Of a stretch of 64,000 bases of DNA, positions 42,517-52,780 are shown in pieces; position 1 is the stretch's first letter, and the number at the start of each line of letters is the position of its first letter. The notes below the pieces were generated by a model. The model did no database searches. It was not told the origin of the DNA and saw only the letters and a program-made list of their open reading frames with translations. Origin of the DNA: Anaerolineales bacterium (lineage in GTDB: Bacteria; Chloroflexota; Anaerolineae; Anaerolineales; Villigracilaceae); the NCBI GenBank assembly GCA_030583885.1, contig CP129480.1:62001-126000 (forward strand). The letters run 5' to 3'. Position numbers and translations under genes: made by a program.

Positions 42517-43973
42517 GTGATTTCCTTATGCAGTGAAGTGGCAGACAGCCCAACCAGTATCCCGGAGACCAGCCAGACATTGGGCGTTGTGAGCGAATCC
42601 TGGGTGAAATTATAAAAGGTGATTGCCAGCCACGCAAATACCCCGGCAGTAGCGGCAAAGCGCGCCCAGAGTTCGCTCCTTTTTAGAAGGGAGAGGGCAT
42701 CTCCAAGCACATGGAATTGGAAGGCGAGGAACAGGAAAAATCCAATCAAGCCCGTCTCTGCGAGCAGGCGGGCGTACATGTTTTTGGGGTTGGGGTATAG
42801 ACGGTTGTCGGTGCTTAACTGCCGCGCAATTTCGGGCACGGTGGTCAGGGACCAGTTCGGCAGGTTTTGGTACATGGTGAATCCGCTGGCGCCCAGGCCG
42901 ACTCCGCTGAAGGGATGTTCTTCAAACACGGCAAATGCGGCGGATGAATATGCGCCGCGTGCGCCCGCGCGGATGTTGACCATATATTCGCTAAGGCTAT
43001 CGGCTTCAAAATTCACCAAACTGCGGAAATAATCCCTTTGACCAAGGAAGAGCAATGCGCCTGCGATCCCACCGACAACGACGACGAGCAGAGCGACACG
43101 CAGGAGAATCCCTGTGATATGCCCGCGAACGCCGCGGGTAAACCATGTCCAGGCGGGGCGGAGAACATCCCGCCCAAGGAATAGGAACGTCAAGCCGGCG
43201 GCAGCGACTGTGGTTAATAATCCGCCGCGGGAGTAAGTGGCGAGAAGCACCAGGGTAGTTAAAACGAGCAGCACAGGTTCCAGCCATCCCCGTTGGGTTA
43301 GGCGGAATTCCGTCAAGATGGCGGCGAAGAGGAAGGGAATAAAGATCGTGGCGAGTTGACCTGCCAGCCAGGCAGGTTCGTATGCCAGCCCAGAGATGCG
43401 GTTGGTACGGACAAGTTCGCGCATGGAGAAGGCAAGCTGCCAGTGTGTGACCGTTTCTTTTTCGATCAAGCCCGTGTAAAAGGTGGCGGCTTGCAAGCCG
43501 CTCCAGGCGAGGTTGAGGCACAGCCCGGCAAAAATCCATTTGACGGTGAAACGGAAATCGGCTTCGGTTTTATTCATCCAGGCCGCGCCCACAAAGAAGG
43601 CGACACCGATCATCAGGGTGGCGAGGGCGCGGATGGAGCGTCCGATGTAGTCCTGCCCGCGCAATGGGATGGGGTCGTTGAGTATGCCGAGGATGGTTGC
43701 GACAAAGACGAAGAGCAGGAACGCGCCAAGCGGAATGAGTGCGTTTGCCCAATGTAGGGAAGTCCGCTTGTGCCATGCTTGGACAAGCAAAAGCGGGAGT
43801 AGGAGTGCGAGCGGATACAACGCCAGCGGACGCACCAAGGCGCTGTTGTCCAAAAACGGGAACCAGCGAAAACTGGTGACGGGCAGAGTGAGCAGTGCCA
43901 GACCCCAGAGGAGGTAGATGAATTTGTCCAAATCGCTCACCACAGAGAACGCCGAGCGCACAGAGGTTTTCAT
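42513..43973 (-). CDS. O-antigen ligase/polymerase family membrane protein (Wzy/WaaL-like)
   Basis: This 486-residue protein has about 12 membrane segments and a large periplasmic-type loop in the second half. The block GARGAYSSAAFAVFEEHPFSGVG followed by KNMYARLLAETGLIGFFLFLAF (in part) is the Wzy_C/O-antigen ligase signature. It would polymerise or attach lipid-linked oligosaccharides on the outer side of the membrane. It overlaps its neighbours by four bases on each side, including the Wzz-like gene, an association typical of polymer-length control. Confidence 0.87.
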   Translation of the reverse strand: MKTSVRSAFSVVSDLDKFIYLLWGLALLTLPVTSFRWFPFLDNSALVRPLALYPLALLLPLLLVQAWHKRTSLHWANALIPLGAFLLFVFVATILGILNDPIPLRGQDYIGRSIRALATLMIGVAFFVGAAWMNKTEADFRFTVKWIFAGLCLNLAWSGLQAATFYTGLIEKETVTHWQLAFSMRELVRTNRISGLAYEPAWLAGQLATIFIPFLFAAILTEFRLTQRGWLEPVLLVLTTLVLLATYSRGGLLTTVAAAGLTFLFLGRDVLRPAWTWFTRGVRGHITGILLRVALLVVVVGGIAGALLFLGQRDYFRSLVNFEADSLSEYMVNIRAGARGAYSSAAFAVFEEHPFSGVGLGASGFTMYQNLPNWSLTTVPEIARQLSTDNRLYPNPKNMYARLLAETGLIGFFLFLAFQFHVLGDALSLLKRSELWARFAATAGVFAWLAITFYNFTQDSLTTPNVWLVSGILVGLSATSLHKEIT

Positions 43974-44572
43974 TTTGTTTTGGGTTTGATGAACAGCACG
44001 GTGAACACTGCCAGTAAAAGAAAGCTGCTGGCGCCAGCCAACAAAAACGCACCAAGGGGAATGCTTCGCTTTGTTGGCAGATCGGCGGATTGCGTCATTT
44101 CGATCCGCGTAAATTCATTGATGTTCCCCGCCTCGACCCCGGCTTGGACTTTTGCAACAAACACCCCCGCCCATGCGGAAGCCAGCGACGCAGCGGCCTG
44201 CGGATTGCGGTCATCGGCATAGAAGTGCCAGCCCGCTTCGGCGGGTTGGGAGAGTTGCAGTTTTCCGCCGCGCAATTCAGCCGCGGGGGAATCCAGTTGT
44301 GCAAGAACTTCGTCGGACCAGGCGATTTCCACCATTTTACGGGCCTCGCGTTCGAGATAGTAAAAATGCTGGCGGTCGTTTTCCTGCGGCAGCGCCTGTT
44401 CGAGGTTAAAGTCAACGTTGACAGTGGCGCGGGCACGATACGGCGGCGGGACGATGGTATAGACAGCCGCGCCGATGGACATGCCGATCAATGCGCCCAA
44501 CACCCAAAAACGCCATGCACGGAGCAGGCGAATGAGGTCATCGAGAGAGGGGGATGCAAGCATATATTTCAT
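43970..44572 (-). CDS. Wzz-like chain-length determinant protein
   Basis: This 200-residue protein starts at ATG 44572, which overlaps the stop of the GT2 gene as ATGA, the same pattern as the other junctions of this operon. Two membrane segments (about 24-45 and 172-192) flank an extracytoplasmic helical region, and the second is preceded by the [15 protein letters not shown] proline motif seen in Wzz proteins. It lacks a tyrosine-kinase domain. The likely role is to set polymer length together with the polymerase encoded next. Confidence 0.75.
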   Translation of the reverse strand: MKYMLASPSLDDLIRLLRAWRFWVLGALIGMSIGAAVYTIVPPPYRARATVNVDFNLEQALPQENDRQHFYYLEREARKMVEIAWSDEVLAQLDSPAAELRGGKLQLSQPAEAGWHFYADDRNPQAAASLASAWAGVFVAKVQAGVEAGNINEFTRIEMTQSADLPTKRSIPLGAFLLAGASSFLLLAVFTVLFIKPKTK

Positions 44573-45345
44573 ATTCGTTTGATTCGCCATTTCCAAAGCG
44601 GACCGATTATTTTTCTTAGGTAGTATTTTGCCACAATCAAGGAGAAAAAACTACCGCCATCGCGGTAATGCACGCGCAGTATTTCCCTCCAGCCGCGCTC
44701 GTCGTTCACGTTCGTTTTACTGGAAGCGTGGATGCGAAAATTTGCCCACACTTTGCCTGGTAAATATTTAATGGGGGCTTTCGCAGCGATGCGCGTCCAG
44801 AGATCGTAATCCATTGCAAAATAAAAAGACGGGTCAAGGGGACCTGCTTCCTTCCAGTATTTCGCGCGGAAGAACATCGTCTGCTGCGGGATGTGCACAT
44901 ATCCCTGACGCAGTCGGCGGTAATCCGTCTGCGCTGATTTGAATTTGCCGATCACCTTGCCATCTTCATCAATAAAGTTGCAGTCTGCATATACCATGGC
45001 AGCTTGCGGATTTCCGATGAGGTATTTTACAGCCTCGCCAACGGCACCTGGATTATAGGTATCGTCCGAATTGATCCACGCCAGGATGTCGCCTTTTGCC
45101 CGGTTGAACCCCCTATTGATCGCATCCGTCTGGCCCTTATCCTGTTCACTGACCCACCAGGCGAGTTTCCCCTCGTACTTTTTGATGAGATCCAGGCTGC
45201 CGTCGGTGGAGCCGCCGTCCACGACGATGTATTCGATACGCGGGTAATCCTGTTCCAAAACAGATTTGATGGTCTCTTCAAGGAAATCGGACTGATTAAA
45301 GGATGGTGTCACAATGGAGACGAGAGGCAGGGCAACAAGTTTCAT
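44569..45345 (-). CDS. GT2-family glycosyltransferase
   Basis: This 258-residue GT-A protein has [37 protein letters not shown], the metal-binding WINSDDTY and [12 protein letters not shown] near the acceptor site. It lacks membrane segments apart from an amphipathic C-terminus. It would add a sugar from a nucleotide donor to a growing lipid-linked chain on the cytoplasmic face. It is flanked by a sulfotransferase gene (three-base gap) and the Wzz-like gene (four-base overlap). Confidence 0.9.
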   Translation of the reverse strand: MKLVALPLVSIVTPSFNQSDFLEETIKSVLEQDYPRIEYIVVDGGSTDGSLDLIKKYEGKLAWWVSEQDKGQTDAINRGFNRAKGDILAWINSDDTYNPGAVGEAVKYLIGNPQAAMVYADCNFIDEDGKVIGKFKSAQTDYRRLRQGYVHIPQQTMFFRAKYWKEAGPLDPSFYFAMDYDLWTRIAAKAPIKYLPGKVWANFRIHASSKTNVNDERGWREILRVHYRDGGSFFSLIVAKYYLRKIIGPLWKWRIKRI

Positions 45346-45348
45346 AAT

Positions 45349-46272
45349 CTATTTCCACTCGTCATCTGAATAAAAGTATTGCGAAACACCCTCGGTCAAT
45401 TTGCGGGTGCGCGTGATCTCATCTGCTGTCAGGATCTTTTTCCAGTTATCCAGGCTGGCACGGCTGTCAAGCTTTACAGAATAGGTTTTGTTCCTTGCGA
45501 GTTTGGCTGGGTTTTCAGAACTGCTGGAATTCACGATGATTTGTCTGACCTTTTCGCTGAAGGTTAAACCAAGGGATGCATACATTTTTTTATAGCCCGC
45601 AATGGGATCGAGGGAAAGGTCTTCGTGACGTACAATATTGAACTCTGGGAACAGGCTGGAGGTCTGATGAACGAAGCGGTAGATGAACTTCCAGAGCAAC
45701 GCAGCCTGGCTGACAATGTCATCAGGGCGGGCGGATTGCATATCGGCGCGGTCTTTTTCCAAGTGATCGCGCATCAGCAGGGGCTGGTCAAGCAGGTTAT
45801 GGAAATCAAAATTCCAGCCAAGGCGTTTTAGGCTGCTCGCAAACCCTGCGGGGTGGCGGACCGTGATAACGACCTGGCAATTCAATTTTCGTAAAAACCA
45901 GGGGGTTGAAAAAACTGCAAACGGATCCTTAAGCAGGGCACGCTGACCGCGCATACTGCCGGTGAAGAAGGTGTGAAAGTCGCGTCCCATGCGCAGAAAA
46001 TCCCTGCGCGAGCGGACGGATTTTATTTCAAGCCAGGTATGATATTGAAAGTTGAGCAGCTCACGAAATGCAGGCAGATATTCCGATTCGTTCTCGTTGT
46101 TGATATAGGTATACCAGTGTTTTACAGGCGCACGGAACACGCCGGGGCGATGCAGAACATTCAGCGGTTCACTAAGATAGGCGGTGTCCGCGTCGGCGGC
46201 GAGCATTTTTCCGACCCAGGTTGTGCCGCTGCGATGTGCGCCGCTGACGAGGACGGGGCGATTATTATTCAT
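45349..46272 (-). CDS. Sulfotransferase family protein
   Basis: This 307-residue protein has a P-loop-like SGAHRSGTTWVGKMLAAD (10-27) for PAPS and the 3'-phosphate block VITVRHPAGFASSLKRLGW near the middle. These are hallmarks of the Sulfotransfer_3/heparan-type family that modifies carbohydrates. It overlaps the upstream membrane-protein gene by eight bases and precedes the GT2 gene by three, so it is an integral part of the polysaccharide operon. Substrate sugar is unknown. Confidence 0.87.
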   Translation of the reverse strand: MNNNRPVLVSGAHRSGTTWVGKMLAADADTAYLSEPLNVLHRPGVFRAPVKHWYTYINNENESEYLPAFRELLNFQYHTWLEIKSVRSRRDFLRMGRDFHTFFTGSMRGQRALLKDPFAVFSTPWFLRKLNCQVVITVRHPAGFASSLKRLGWNFDFHNLLDQPLLMRDHLEKDRADMQSARPDDIVSQAALLWKFIYRFVHQTSSLFPEFNIVRHEDLSLDPIAGYKKMYASLGLTFSEKVRQIIVNSSSSENPAKLARNKTYSVKLDSRASLDNWKKILTADEITRTRKLTEGVSQYFYSDDEWK

Positions 46273-47755
46273 TCAAATATTCCCGCAGAAATGTTTCGTC
46301 CGTCATGGATACCGTCCGAATGGAATTCACGCCATAATACCGTGCCGCACATCTGTTGACCCAATGATTTGGATCATCGTCCAATTCCTTGACTTGATAT
46401 ATGCCCGAATAGCCGGGAATGACAATCTCCTCTTCGCCCATGCCCGCGTGACGGATTATATAGTCTTCACGAAGATGCCACCACTCCGCACGCTCACGAT
46501 ATTCAGGGATATCAAATCTATAAATATTGAATGCCGTGCGCAGGGGATAGACAATGGCAATGACAGCAATCACAGCCGCAACAACCCATTGCCCCAATGC
46601 GCGGTTGGGCTTGAGTTGAACATGCCCCAATAATAAACCAAATAATGAACCTTCCAACATGAAAGCAGCAATCGAGACCGTTCTGGCAAGGAAACGCGCC
46701 CGTTCCACTGGGAAGTTTTGTCCATACACGCTGGGGGAAAAGCCGGCGGCGATCAAAATCCACGCAAAAAAGGGAATGACAATAATCGCGGTCCAAACTG
46801 CACGTTTTTGTTCCTGAGTTAATTCTGAGGTTTTTACCTGTCGGTATAGCCAAATCAGCATAAGAGGTATGAGAACAGAAAGAAAGGTCGGAAGAGGCTG
46901 GGCTTTCAGAGAATCGACAATAAATTGAAAGCTGAAGAGAAACGAGTTCATCAGTAATTCAATAATGTTCAAAGTCTTTTCCCGGGCTACGCCTGCACTG
47001 GCCGGCGAAAGAAGCATTGCGAGCAGACCCAAGAAGGTGCCGGCCAATGTCCATGCCAGCAGGGCAAGGCGTTTTTGTTTTGTAGATGTTTTGTCCCAGA
47101 TCCAAATTGCGGGCATCAATAGAAACTGGGCAGTCAACGCTGTTGTGATGGGCGGCTCGGAAAACCCTGCGATGAAAAATGTCGCAATCAGGATAAACAA
47201 ATAAACCGATAGGGGAAGCGGTTTATCCCCTGAGGGCCGGGCCTGTTTTATCAGAAAGGCAAACAGGAACGAGCCAAACACGAGTGGCGCAAAATGGGTC
47301 ATCATGGCGGAACGCCAGTATATCGTTTGAAACAGGCTTGGGGCTTGTAAAAAACTAAAAAAGCCGAACATCAATCCGCCAAAAAGATCGGTTTGAAAAG
47401 CCCAATCTAGCTTAAAAAAATTCCTTAGTTCGTGAACTATCCAGGTTAGCCCACAGAACCAGAGAACAATCATGGAAATGATGGAAATCGGCATGTTGTT
47501 CTTTCCAAAAGATTCGCCTATTCCAACTAAGAGAAGGTTGGAATAGCGGTTGGCGGCCCTCCAGGCACCTATGGAATACCGCTCTATCACCGCTTTGATG
47601 GGTGATGATTCAGTAACACGCACAGCCTCACAATAATCATCTGCGAGATAATACGAAAATGCGCCCAGATAGGTGTAGACCAAAGCCGCAGACAGCAGTG
47701 CAAGAACACATGTCCACATAATATAGCGAAAAACAACAGATTCGAACTTCTTCAA
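46265..47755 (-). CDS. Polytopic membrane protein, GT-C-like (DUF6056-type)
   Basis: This 496-residue protein has about 11-12 membrane segments. The first outer loop contains YYLADDYCEAVRV, an acidic pair placed as in GT-C glycosyltransferases. The C-terminal 60 residues (YIIRHAGMGEEEIVIPGYSG, RCAARYYGVNSIRTV) form a soluble tail. The layout resembles the DUF6056 family (from memory). A role in transferring a sugar from a lipid donor is plausible but inferred. It is the first gene of the six-gene operon; a duplicated gene fragment lies just upstream. Confidence 0.65.
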   Translation of the reverse strand: MKKFESVVFRYIMWTCVLALLSAALVYTYLGAFSYYLADDYCEAVRVTESSPIKAVIERYSIGAWRAANRYSNLLLVGIGESFGKNNMPISIISMIVLWFCGLTWIVHELRNFFKLDWAFQTDLFGGLMFGFFSFLQAPSLFQTIYWRSAMMTHFAPLVFGSFLFAFLIKQARPSGDKPLPLSVYLFILIATFFIAGFSEPPITTALTAQFLLMPAIWIWDKTSTKQKRLALLAWTLAGTFLGLLAMLLSPASAGVAREKTLNIIELLMNSFLFSFQFIVDSLKAQPLPTFLSVLIPLMLIWLYRQVKTSELTQEQKRAVWTAIIVIPFFAWILIAAGFSPSVYGQNFPVERARFLARTVSIAAFMLEGSLFGLLLGHVQLKPNRALGQWVVAAVIAVIAIVYPLRTAFNIYRFDIPEYRERAEWWHLREDYIIRHAGMGEEEIVIPGYSGIYQVKELDDDPNHWVNRCAARYYGVNSIRTVSMTDETFLREYLNE

Positions 47756-47781
47756 TTTGAGATAATTCCTTAGCAGGGTAG

Positions 47782-47897
47782 TTACTGCCCGATCAGATAA
47801 ATAATATAGCCGTCGCCTTCTGCAAAAACGGGATACTCATTCAACCTCTCTTGGAAAAGCGGCTGACGGCTCAACTTGTGGAAATCCGTCCGTCGCA
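47782..47897 (-). pseudogene. Duplicated 3' fragment of a GT39-like gene
   Basis: The frame reads LSRQPLFQERLNEYPVFAEG then DGYIIYLIGQ and a stop at 47782. This matches the end of the protein encoded at 49570-51093 (LDRQPLLKERLDEYPVFAEG, GGYIIYGLIK), with about four-fifths nucleotide identity by eye. No upstream part exists; the sulfatase stop codon lies directly before it. It is a scar of gene duplication or of insertion of the sulfatase gene. Confidence 0.75.
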
Positions 47898-47899
47898 AA

Positions 47900-49459
47900 T
47901 CATGGCGTTGGATCATATATGCCTTCATCCACGCTCAAACATTCTTTTCCACTGCATGTTGTAAACTCACGCAACCAAATCGAAAAGCGCTCAAGGAGAA
48001 CTGCATCGGCCGTTAATGAAATATTTTCCAATTGATCGGGGTCTTTTGAATTGTCGTAAAGTTCCACAAAGTCATCAGAATGTTCTATGTAAGTGTACTG
48101 TAGAGTGCGAAGTCCGGTTGAACTTGGGTAAATTTTCGGTGATCCGAGAGATGGCAAATCGAAAATTGAATTAATGACCTTGCCTAGCCATGTTATCTTA
48201 TTTGGATCTGCACTGACTGAAAAGGGGTAAAGTTCAAGGAGGAATGCCTGCCGCCAGTCATCTTCAGAGACGGGCTCGCCTGCCAGAATACTGGCAAGTG
48301 ACCTCCCCTCCACAAATTCAGGGGGAACCACCCCTGCCCATTCTGCAAATGTGGGCGCAATATCCACACTACCCGCCAATACGCGTGATATTTTTTCATT
48401 CTCCGGGATACCGGGGCCTCTCACAATAAATGGGACTACAATATCTTCTTCATAAAAAGTGCTTTTTCCATACAACAGTCGATGTTGTCCCAGGTGATAA
48501 CCCTGATCTGATGCGAATACAATGTACGTGTTTTCAAGTTGCCCCGTCCGTTCGAGAACACTGATGAGGTCCACGAGCATTTCGTCAACAGCCTGCATCG
48601 AACGGACTCTATCACGATACATACCATCAATCTTTAAGAAGTCCGCTTCTGCCAGCAGGGGGTTGCGAGCCATATTACCCGGTTTGTCACTAACATCCGT
48701 TTCATTAAACGCTGGGGTGCGGGGGGCGGTAATGGATTGGAATAGATCCCGATGCCGAAGGGCGGAAGTGGCAGGTTCGTGCGGTGCAAAAGTAGGAAGA
48801 TAAAGAAAAAAGGGAACGTCGCCCTGAACAGCGCGCTCGATAAAATCCACCGCCTTGCCACTCATTACATCCGTGAAATAATAGATTTCCTTAGGGGGGT
48901 ACGGCACCAATGTTCCGTTCTCGTTTAATTCATAATCATATCCGCCGTAGGCATTCCGCCGTCCCGGGCTAGCCCATTCAGACCAGCCGGGAGGAATATA
49001 AGTGCGATCATCACGGAGGGGATATTCATTAACATACTTTCCAATAAGAGCAGTCCGATATCCTGCTGCCTGTAACCAAACAGCCAGTGTAGATGCCTCA
49101 TTTCCAGTTTCGTGTAATTTTGAAAACCCTCCAAATGGGGCGCTATTGTTATAGACTTGATGGCTGTGTGTGTATTGTCCTCGCAATATATTTACACGGG
49201 AAGGACAACACATTGGAGTCGTGACAAGAAAATCATTTACAGTTGTCCCACGAGCCACCAACAATTCATGCAAATGGTTCATGTAGGTTATTGTTCCAAG
49301 CTTTGAATCCAAATCATCTGCAAGAATAAATATGATGTTGGGGCGTTGCTCCATGGGTAAAACAACAATATCTGTTCCATTGCCTTTATTATTGCAACTC
49401 ACAGAAAGCAGGCTTGCAACTATAATGGCAAAAACCGTTTTGACAATTGGGGAGGTCAT
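47900..49459 (-). CDS. Secreted lipoprotein sulfatase (type I, formylglycine-dependent)
   Basis: This 519-residue protein has a signal peptide with lipobox LLSVSC (C22). The sulfatase core has metal ligands in IIFILADDLDSK (D48, D49) and the maturation motif C84-C-P-S-R followed by GQYTHSH; C84 would become formylglycine. Later blocks LIGKYVNEYP and FASDQGYHLGQHRLLYGKSTFYEED match N-acetylglucosamine-6-sulfatase-like members. It should remove sulfate esters from glycans outside the cell. No formylglycine-generating enzyme is encoded in the window. It sits beside sulfotransferase genes, so it may remodel the cell's own sulfated polymer. Confidence 0.9.
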   Translation of the reverse strand: MTSPIVKTVFAIIVASLLSVSCNNKGNGTDIVVLPMEQRPNIIFILADDLDSKLGTITYMNHLHELLVARGTTVNDFLVTTPMCCPSRVNILRGQYTHSHQVYNNSAPFGGFSKLHETGNEASTLAVWLQAAGYRTALIGKYVNEYPLRDDRTYIPPGWSEWASPGRRNAYGGYDYELNENGTLVPYPPKEIYYFTDVMSGKAVDFIERAVQGDVPFFLYLPTFAPHEPATSALRHRDLFQSITAPRTPAFNETDVSDKPGNMARNPLLAEADFLKIDGMYRDRVRSMQAVDEMLVDLISVLERTGQLENTYIVFASDQGYHLGQHRLLYGKSTFYEEDIVVPFIVRGPGIPENEKISRVLAGSVDIAPTFAEWAGVVPPEFVEGRSLASILAGEPVSEDDWRQAFLLELYPFSVSADPNKITWLGKVINSIFDLPSLGSPKIYPSSTGLRTLQYTYIEHSDDFVELYDNSKDPDQLENISLTADAVLLERFSIWLREFTTCSGKECLSVDEGIYDPTP

Positions 49460-49569
49460 TTATATCTTTTTCCTTTCAAGGTTTTCCCTGACCTACAAAC
49501 TATATAACAAGTTTTATTGGAGGCATGGCGGGGTTCCGAATACCAATATTATAGCTATAACCCAAACCA

Positions 49570-51093
49570 CTATTTTATTAACCCATAGATGATGTAACCG
49601 CCGCCTTCTGCAAAAACGGGATATTCATCCAACCTCTCCTTGAGAAGCGGCTGACGATCCAGCTCATGCAAATCTGTCACCACAAACAAATCCTTCTTTT
49701 GGATAGTGCTCTCGAATTGCTCATCGAAATCAAATTGACCGCCGCGCAGGCTGCCGCGATAAAGCAAATCTCCAGAGGTGGGCCAGGAGGTGATGTTGCG
49801 CCAGCCCCAATAGGCAAGGCGGGAACCGTAATCCTGGGTCAGCCCGGCAAGATTATACCCTGCAACCTTTTCACCAATCTCCGCCCACATCTCGGCTTCA
49901 GGGCGATAGTCCACAGCATTGAGTTGGTTGCGGGTGTTCCATACGGAAGCGAAAAGACCGAAAAACAGAAGGCAGAAGGCGGCGGCGCGCAGGGAATAAG
50001 TGTTCGTTAATTGAGCGAGTTTGCCGAAGAGAAAATCGGCGAGAGGCGCAAGGGAGAGCGCCACAATGGGAATTAGGGGCAGGGAGTAATAGTCGTGGGT
50101 GGAAATGTGATAGTTAAAGTACAGGCCGAAGACGGCGTAGCCAGCCCAAAGTCCGAGAAGGAAGAGGCGTTTTTTATCTTCGAGGAAGAACAATCCGAAC
50201 AGGGCAAACATCAAGACGATTCCGCCCGGCACAAGGTTGAGCATGTTCAGCCAGCCAAGATAATACGACGGGCTGAGATAGAGCGCCGGGATGAAACGTC
50301 CGCTAAACTGCTGGCCAAGATAACCCGCGATGACGATGCCATAGATGAGATACCCCGCCCCCGGCAGGACCCCAAGCAGCGCCATTACATATACCTGCGG
50401 ATTCTTGAACGCCTCTTTCACGGACCCACGACTGAGCACAGCGCCCAAGCCCCCACCTGCCACGAAGAATGCGGCAGGGAACTTGATGAAGATGGCAAGT
50501 CCGCCAAAGATGCCGGCCAGGATGGCAAATGTCCATTCCCTCACCCCGGCCCTTCTCCAAGGGGTAGAGAGAATGGACCACTCATACACTGCCCACAAAA
50601 AGATGACAATGAGCATCGTCATTAACGGATCCGGTTGGAAACTGCGGCTGGCAATGATGGCATACGGAAGAAGGAGATATACAGCAGTCGCAGCAAGCGC
50701 GCCATCGGTCGAGGTGAATCTGCGGGCAAGTAGGAAAAGAAAAGTACCGCCAATGATCCAGAACAGGGATGAGAACAGGCGCGCGACCCAGAGTTGTTCG
50801 CCCGTGAACTGATAGGTAAACGCAACCACACGCTCGAAGAATTCAGGTTCTACAGAAGCACGGAATTTCCATTGCTGAATAGCAAAGGAGCGTTCCCATG
50901 ACGGGGTGTCGGTGCGGGCTTCGTAGTACATGCCGCGGGCCTTGAGCGCCGAAAGCATCTGCCGTGTGGAATGGAATTCGAGCGGCAGGTCAGTCAGGTC
51001 GAATGCGCGAACGGCAATGCCGAAAGCGAAGATGACAAGCAGGGCGATTATCCGCGCTGCGCGGGAAGGGAAAAAGGATGTATGTCGCTGCAT
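49570..51093 (-). CDS. GT39/ArnT-like membrane glycosyltransferase
   Basis: Counted from ATG 51093 (preferred over TTG 51105) this protein has 507 residues and about 11 membrane segments. The first outer loop RAFDLTDLPLEFHSTRQM and the following WERSFAIQQW region fit the PMT_2/ArnT group that transfers sugars from polyprenyl phosphate donors. LYFNYHISTHDYYSLPLIPI lies in the late membrane region, and a C-terminal soluble domain of about 130 residues ends GGGYIIYGLIK. A TACAAT just before the start hints at a short or absent leader. Its 3' end was duplicated at 47.8 kb. Confidence 0.8.
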   Translation of the reverse strand: MQRHTSFFPSRAARIIALLVIFAFGIAVRAFDLTDLPLEFHSTRQMLSALKARGMYYEARTDTPSWERSFAIQQWKFRASVEPEFFERVVAFTYQFTGEQLWVARLFSSLFWIIGGTFLFLLARRFTSTDGALAATAVYLLLPYAIIASRSFQPDPLMTMLIVIFLWAVYEWSILSTPWRRAGVREWTFAILAGIFGGLAIFIKFPAAFFVAGGGLGAVLSRGSVKEAFKNPQVYVMALLGVLPGAGYLIYGIVIAGYLGQQFSGRFIPALYLSPSYYLGWLNMLNLVPGGIVLMFALFGLFFLEDKKRLFLLGLWAGYAVFGLYFNYHISTHDYYSLPLIPIVALSLAPLADFLFGKLAQLTNTYSLRAAAFCLLFFGLFASVWNTRNQLNAVDYRPEAEMWAEIGEKVAGYNLAGLTQDYGSRLAYWGWRNITSWPTSGDLLYRGSLRGGQFDFDEQFESTIQKKDLFVVTDLHELDRQPLLKERLDEYPVFAEGGGYIIYGLIK

Positions 51094-51197
51094 AGGGTAA
51101 AACAATTGTAACGTAGATTTACCAGGCGGATTTGAGAGAAGGCTTATAATTCAAGAAGATCTTTGGTCAACCATACATAAAGAGTAGTATCACCCAA

Positions 51198-52775
51198 ATG
51201 GCCAAAGGACTTTGCCCGAGGCTTTCAGAACAAATTATGAAAATAGTATTAAAAATAGTCACAAAAATCTGGGAGAAACTGCTGGTTATAGTTGGCGCAC
51301 TTTGTGTCCTGCTCCCGACAAGTCCACTGAACATGCCGTTGACATTCAGAGACTCGGGGGTGTTTTTATATTTCGGTTGGCGCATCCTTAACGGCGAATT
51401 GCCCTACCGTGACATGTGGGACCACAAGCCGCCCGTCGTTTTTTATATCAATGCGGCCGGGCTTGCCATTGCGAACAATTCACGCTGGGGGGTGTGGCTG
51501 ATCGAACTGATTCTGTTATGTTTCGCGGCATTTCTTGGCTACCAGCTCATCAAAAAGTTATTCGGTCCCTTCCCAGCCGTATTTAGTCTATTGCTCTGGC
51601 TATTGTCGCTTGTTGCTCTGCTCCAAGGAGGAAACTTCACAACAGAATACACACTGGTGTTGCAATTCGCCGCGCTATGGCTTGTTTATCATACGGATAA
51701 GTCACGCCGCCCCGATTGGATTTTTTTTCTTATTGGGTTAACAGGAGCCATCGCATTCTTCACAAAGCAGACTGCCATTGGAGTTTGGATTGCCATTGTT
51801 CTTTATCTCACAATTCAAAGATTTGCGATAAAACAGGGCAGAGAGTGGGCGCGCGGGATGCTCTTCCTCTTTTCCGGCGGATTGTTATTTAGCACCAGTG
51901 TGGTCATTTTCTTCGGCATCCAGGGTGCGCTTCCCCAATTTTGGAGCGCAGCGTTCGAATACAACTTTGTCTATTCAGCGCGCATCAACAGCGACTTGAC
52001 ATCCACACTGGATGTGATTGCAAAAGGAATTAAGCCATTAACCAGAACCGGATTGCTTCAATTCGCCGTTGTGGGATATGTAGCGACAATTGTCTTGATT
52101 CTGTTTCGAAAACAATCCGTGAAAGGTGCGCTTCCTCTCCTGACCATTGGTCTGATTAACCTGCCCGTCGAATTTGCCCTAATTGGGATGCCTGGTCGGA
52201 CCTTCCCTCATTATTACATGACCCTGCTCCCCATTCTCGCTCTATTCACGGGGCTCACTCTTTGGGGATTCATCAGATTGATGACGAACTGGCGCATTCC
52301 AAATTTGGTGACAATGGTCATCCTCCTCGGCGCGGCAGGCTATCTGATATGGGGGTCTTTTTATGGTTTTATGGATCAACTATACACCTACAGGAAGCTG
52401 ACAAAGAACGAAAGCATCATCGACCATATCCAGGAAACTACATCTCCCAATGATTCGGTCCTGCTATGGGGTGCGGAGGTGTCGGTCAATTACTTCGCAG
52501 AGCGGAAAAACCCAACCCGCTTTGTGTATCAATACCCGCTTCATCAGGAAGGCTATGCAGATGAGGAAATGACAAACGAATTTTTGGACGATATCATCAG
52601 GAATCGCCCCAAACTCATCATTGATACAGGAACGCAAGATCCGCTCTATGGTTTTCCAACAAGCACGGTTTCCATCAGCGAAAAGACGGCTTATCTCGAA
52701 GCCCATTATTGCCGGGTGCAAAAGATAGACTCCTGGACCATCTATGAGTATTCGGAAAGCGGCTGCAACCGTTGA
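51198..52775 (+). CDS. GT39/PMT_2-like membrane glycosyltransferase
   Basis: This 525-residue protein (512 if ATG 51237 is used; neither has a clear Shine-Dalgarno) has about 11 membrane segments. The first outer loop LTFRDSGVFLYFGWRILNGE followed by LPYRDMWDHKPPVVFYINA is a textbook PMT_2 pattern, with the acidic Asp and the DHKPP motif that contacts the lipid-linked donor. The soluble C-terminus contains DSVLLWGAEVSVNYFAERKN. It is divergently oriented from the other GT39-like gene and converges on the next GT2 with a five-base gap. Confidence 0.85.
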   Translation: MAKGLCPRLSEQIMKIVLKIVTKIWEKLLVIVGALCVLLPTSPLNMPLTFRDSGVFLYFGWRILNGELPYRDMWDHKPPVVFYINAAGLAIANNSRWGVWLIELILLCFAAFLGYQLIKKLFGPFPAVFSLLLWLLSLVALLQGGNFTTEYTLVLQFAALWLVYHTDKSRRPDWIFFLIGLTGAIAFFTKQTAIGVWIAIVLYLTIQRFAIKQGREWARGMLFLFSGGLLFSTSVVIFFGIQGALPQFWSAAFEYNFVYSARINSDLTSTLDVIAKGIKPLTRTGLLQFAVVGYVATIVLILFRKQSVKGALPLLTIGLINLPVEFALIGMPGRTFPHYYMTLLPILALFTGLTLWGFIRLMTNWRIPNLVTMVILLGAAGYLIWGSFYGFMDQLYTYRKLTKNESIIDHIQETTSPNDSVLLWGAEVSVNYFAERKNPTRFVYQYPLHQEGYADEEMTNEFLDDIIRNRPKLIIDTGTQDPLYGFPTSTVSISEKTAYLEAHYCRVQKIDSWTIYEYSESGCNR

Positions 52776-52780
52776 TTTGG

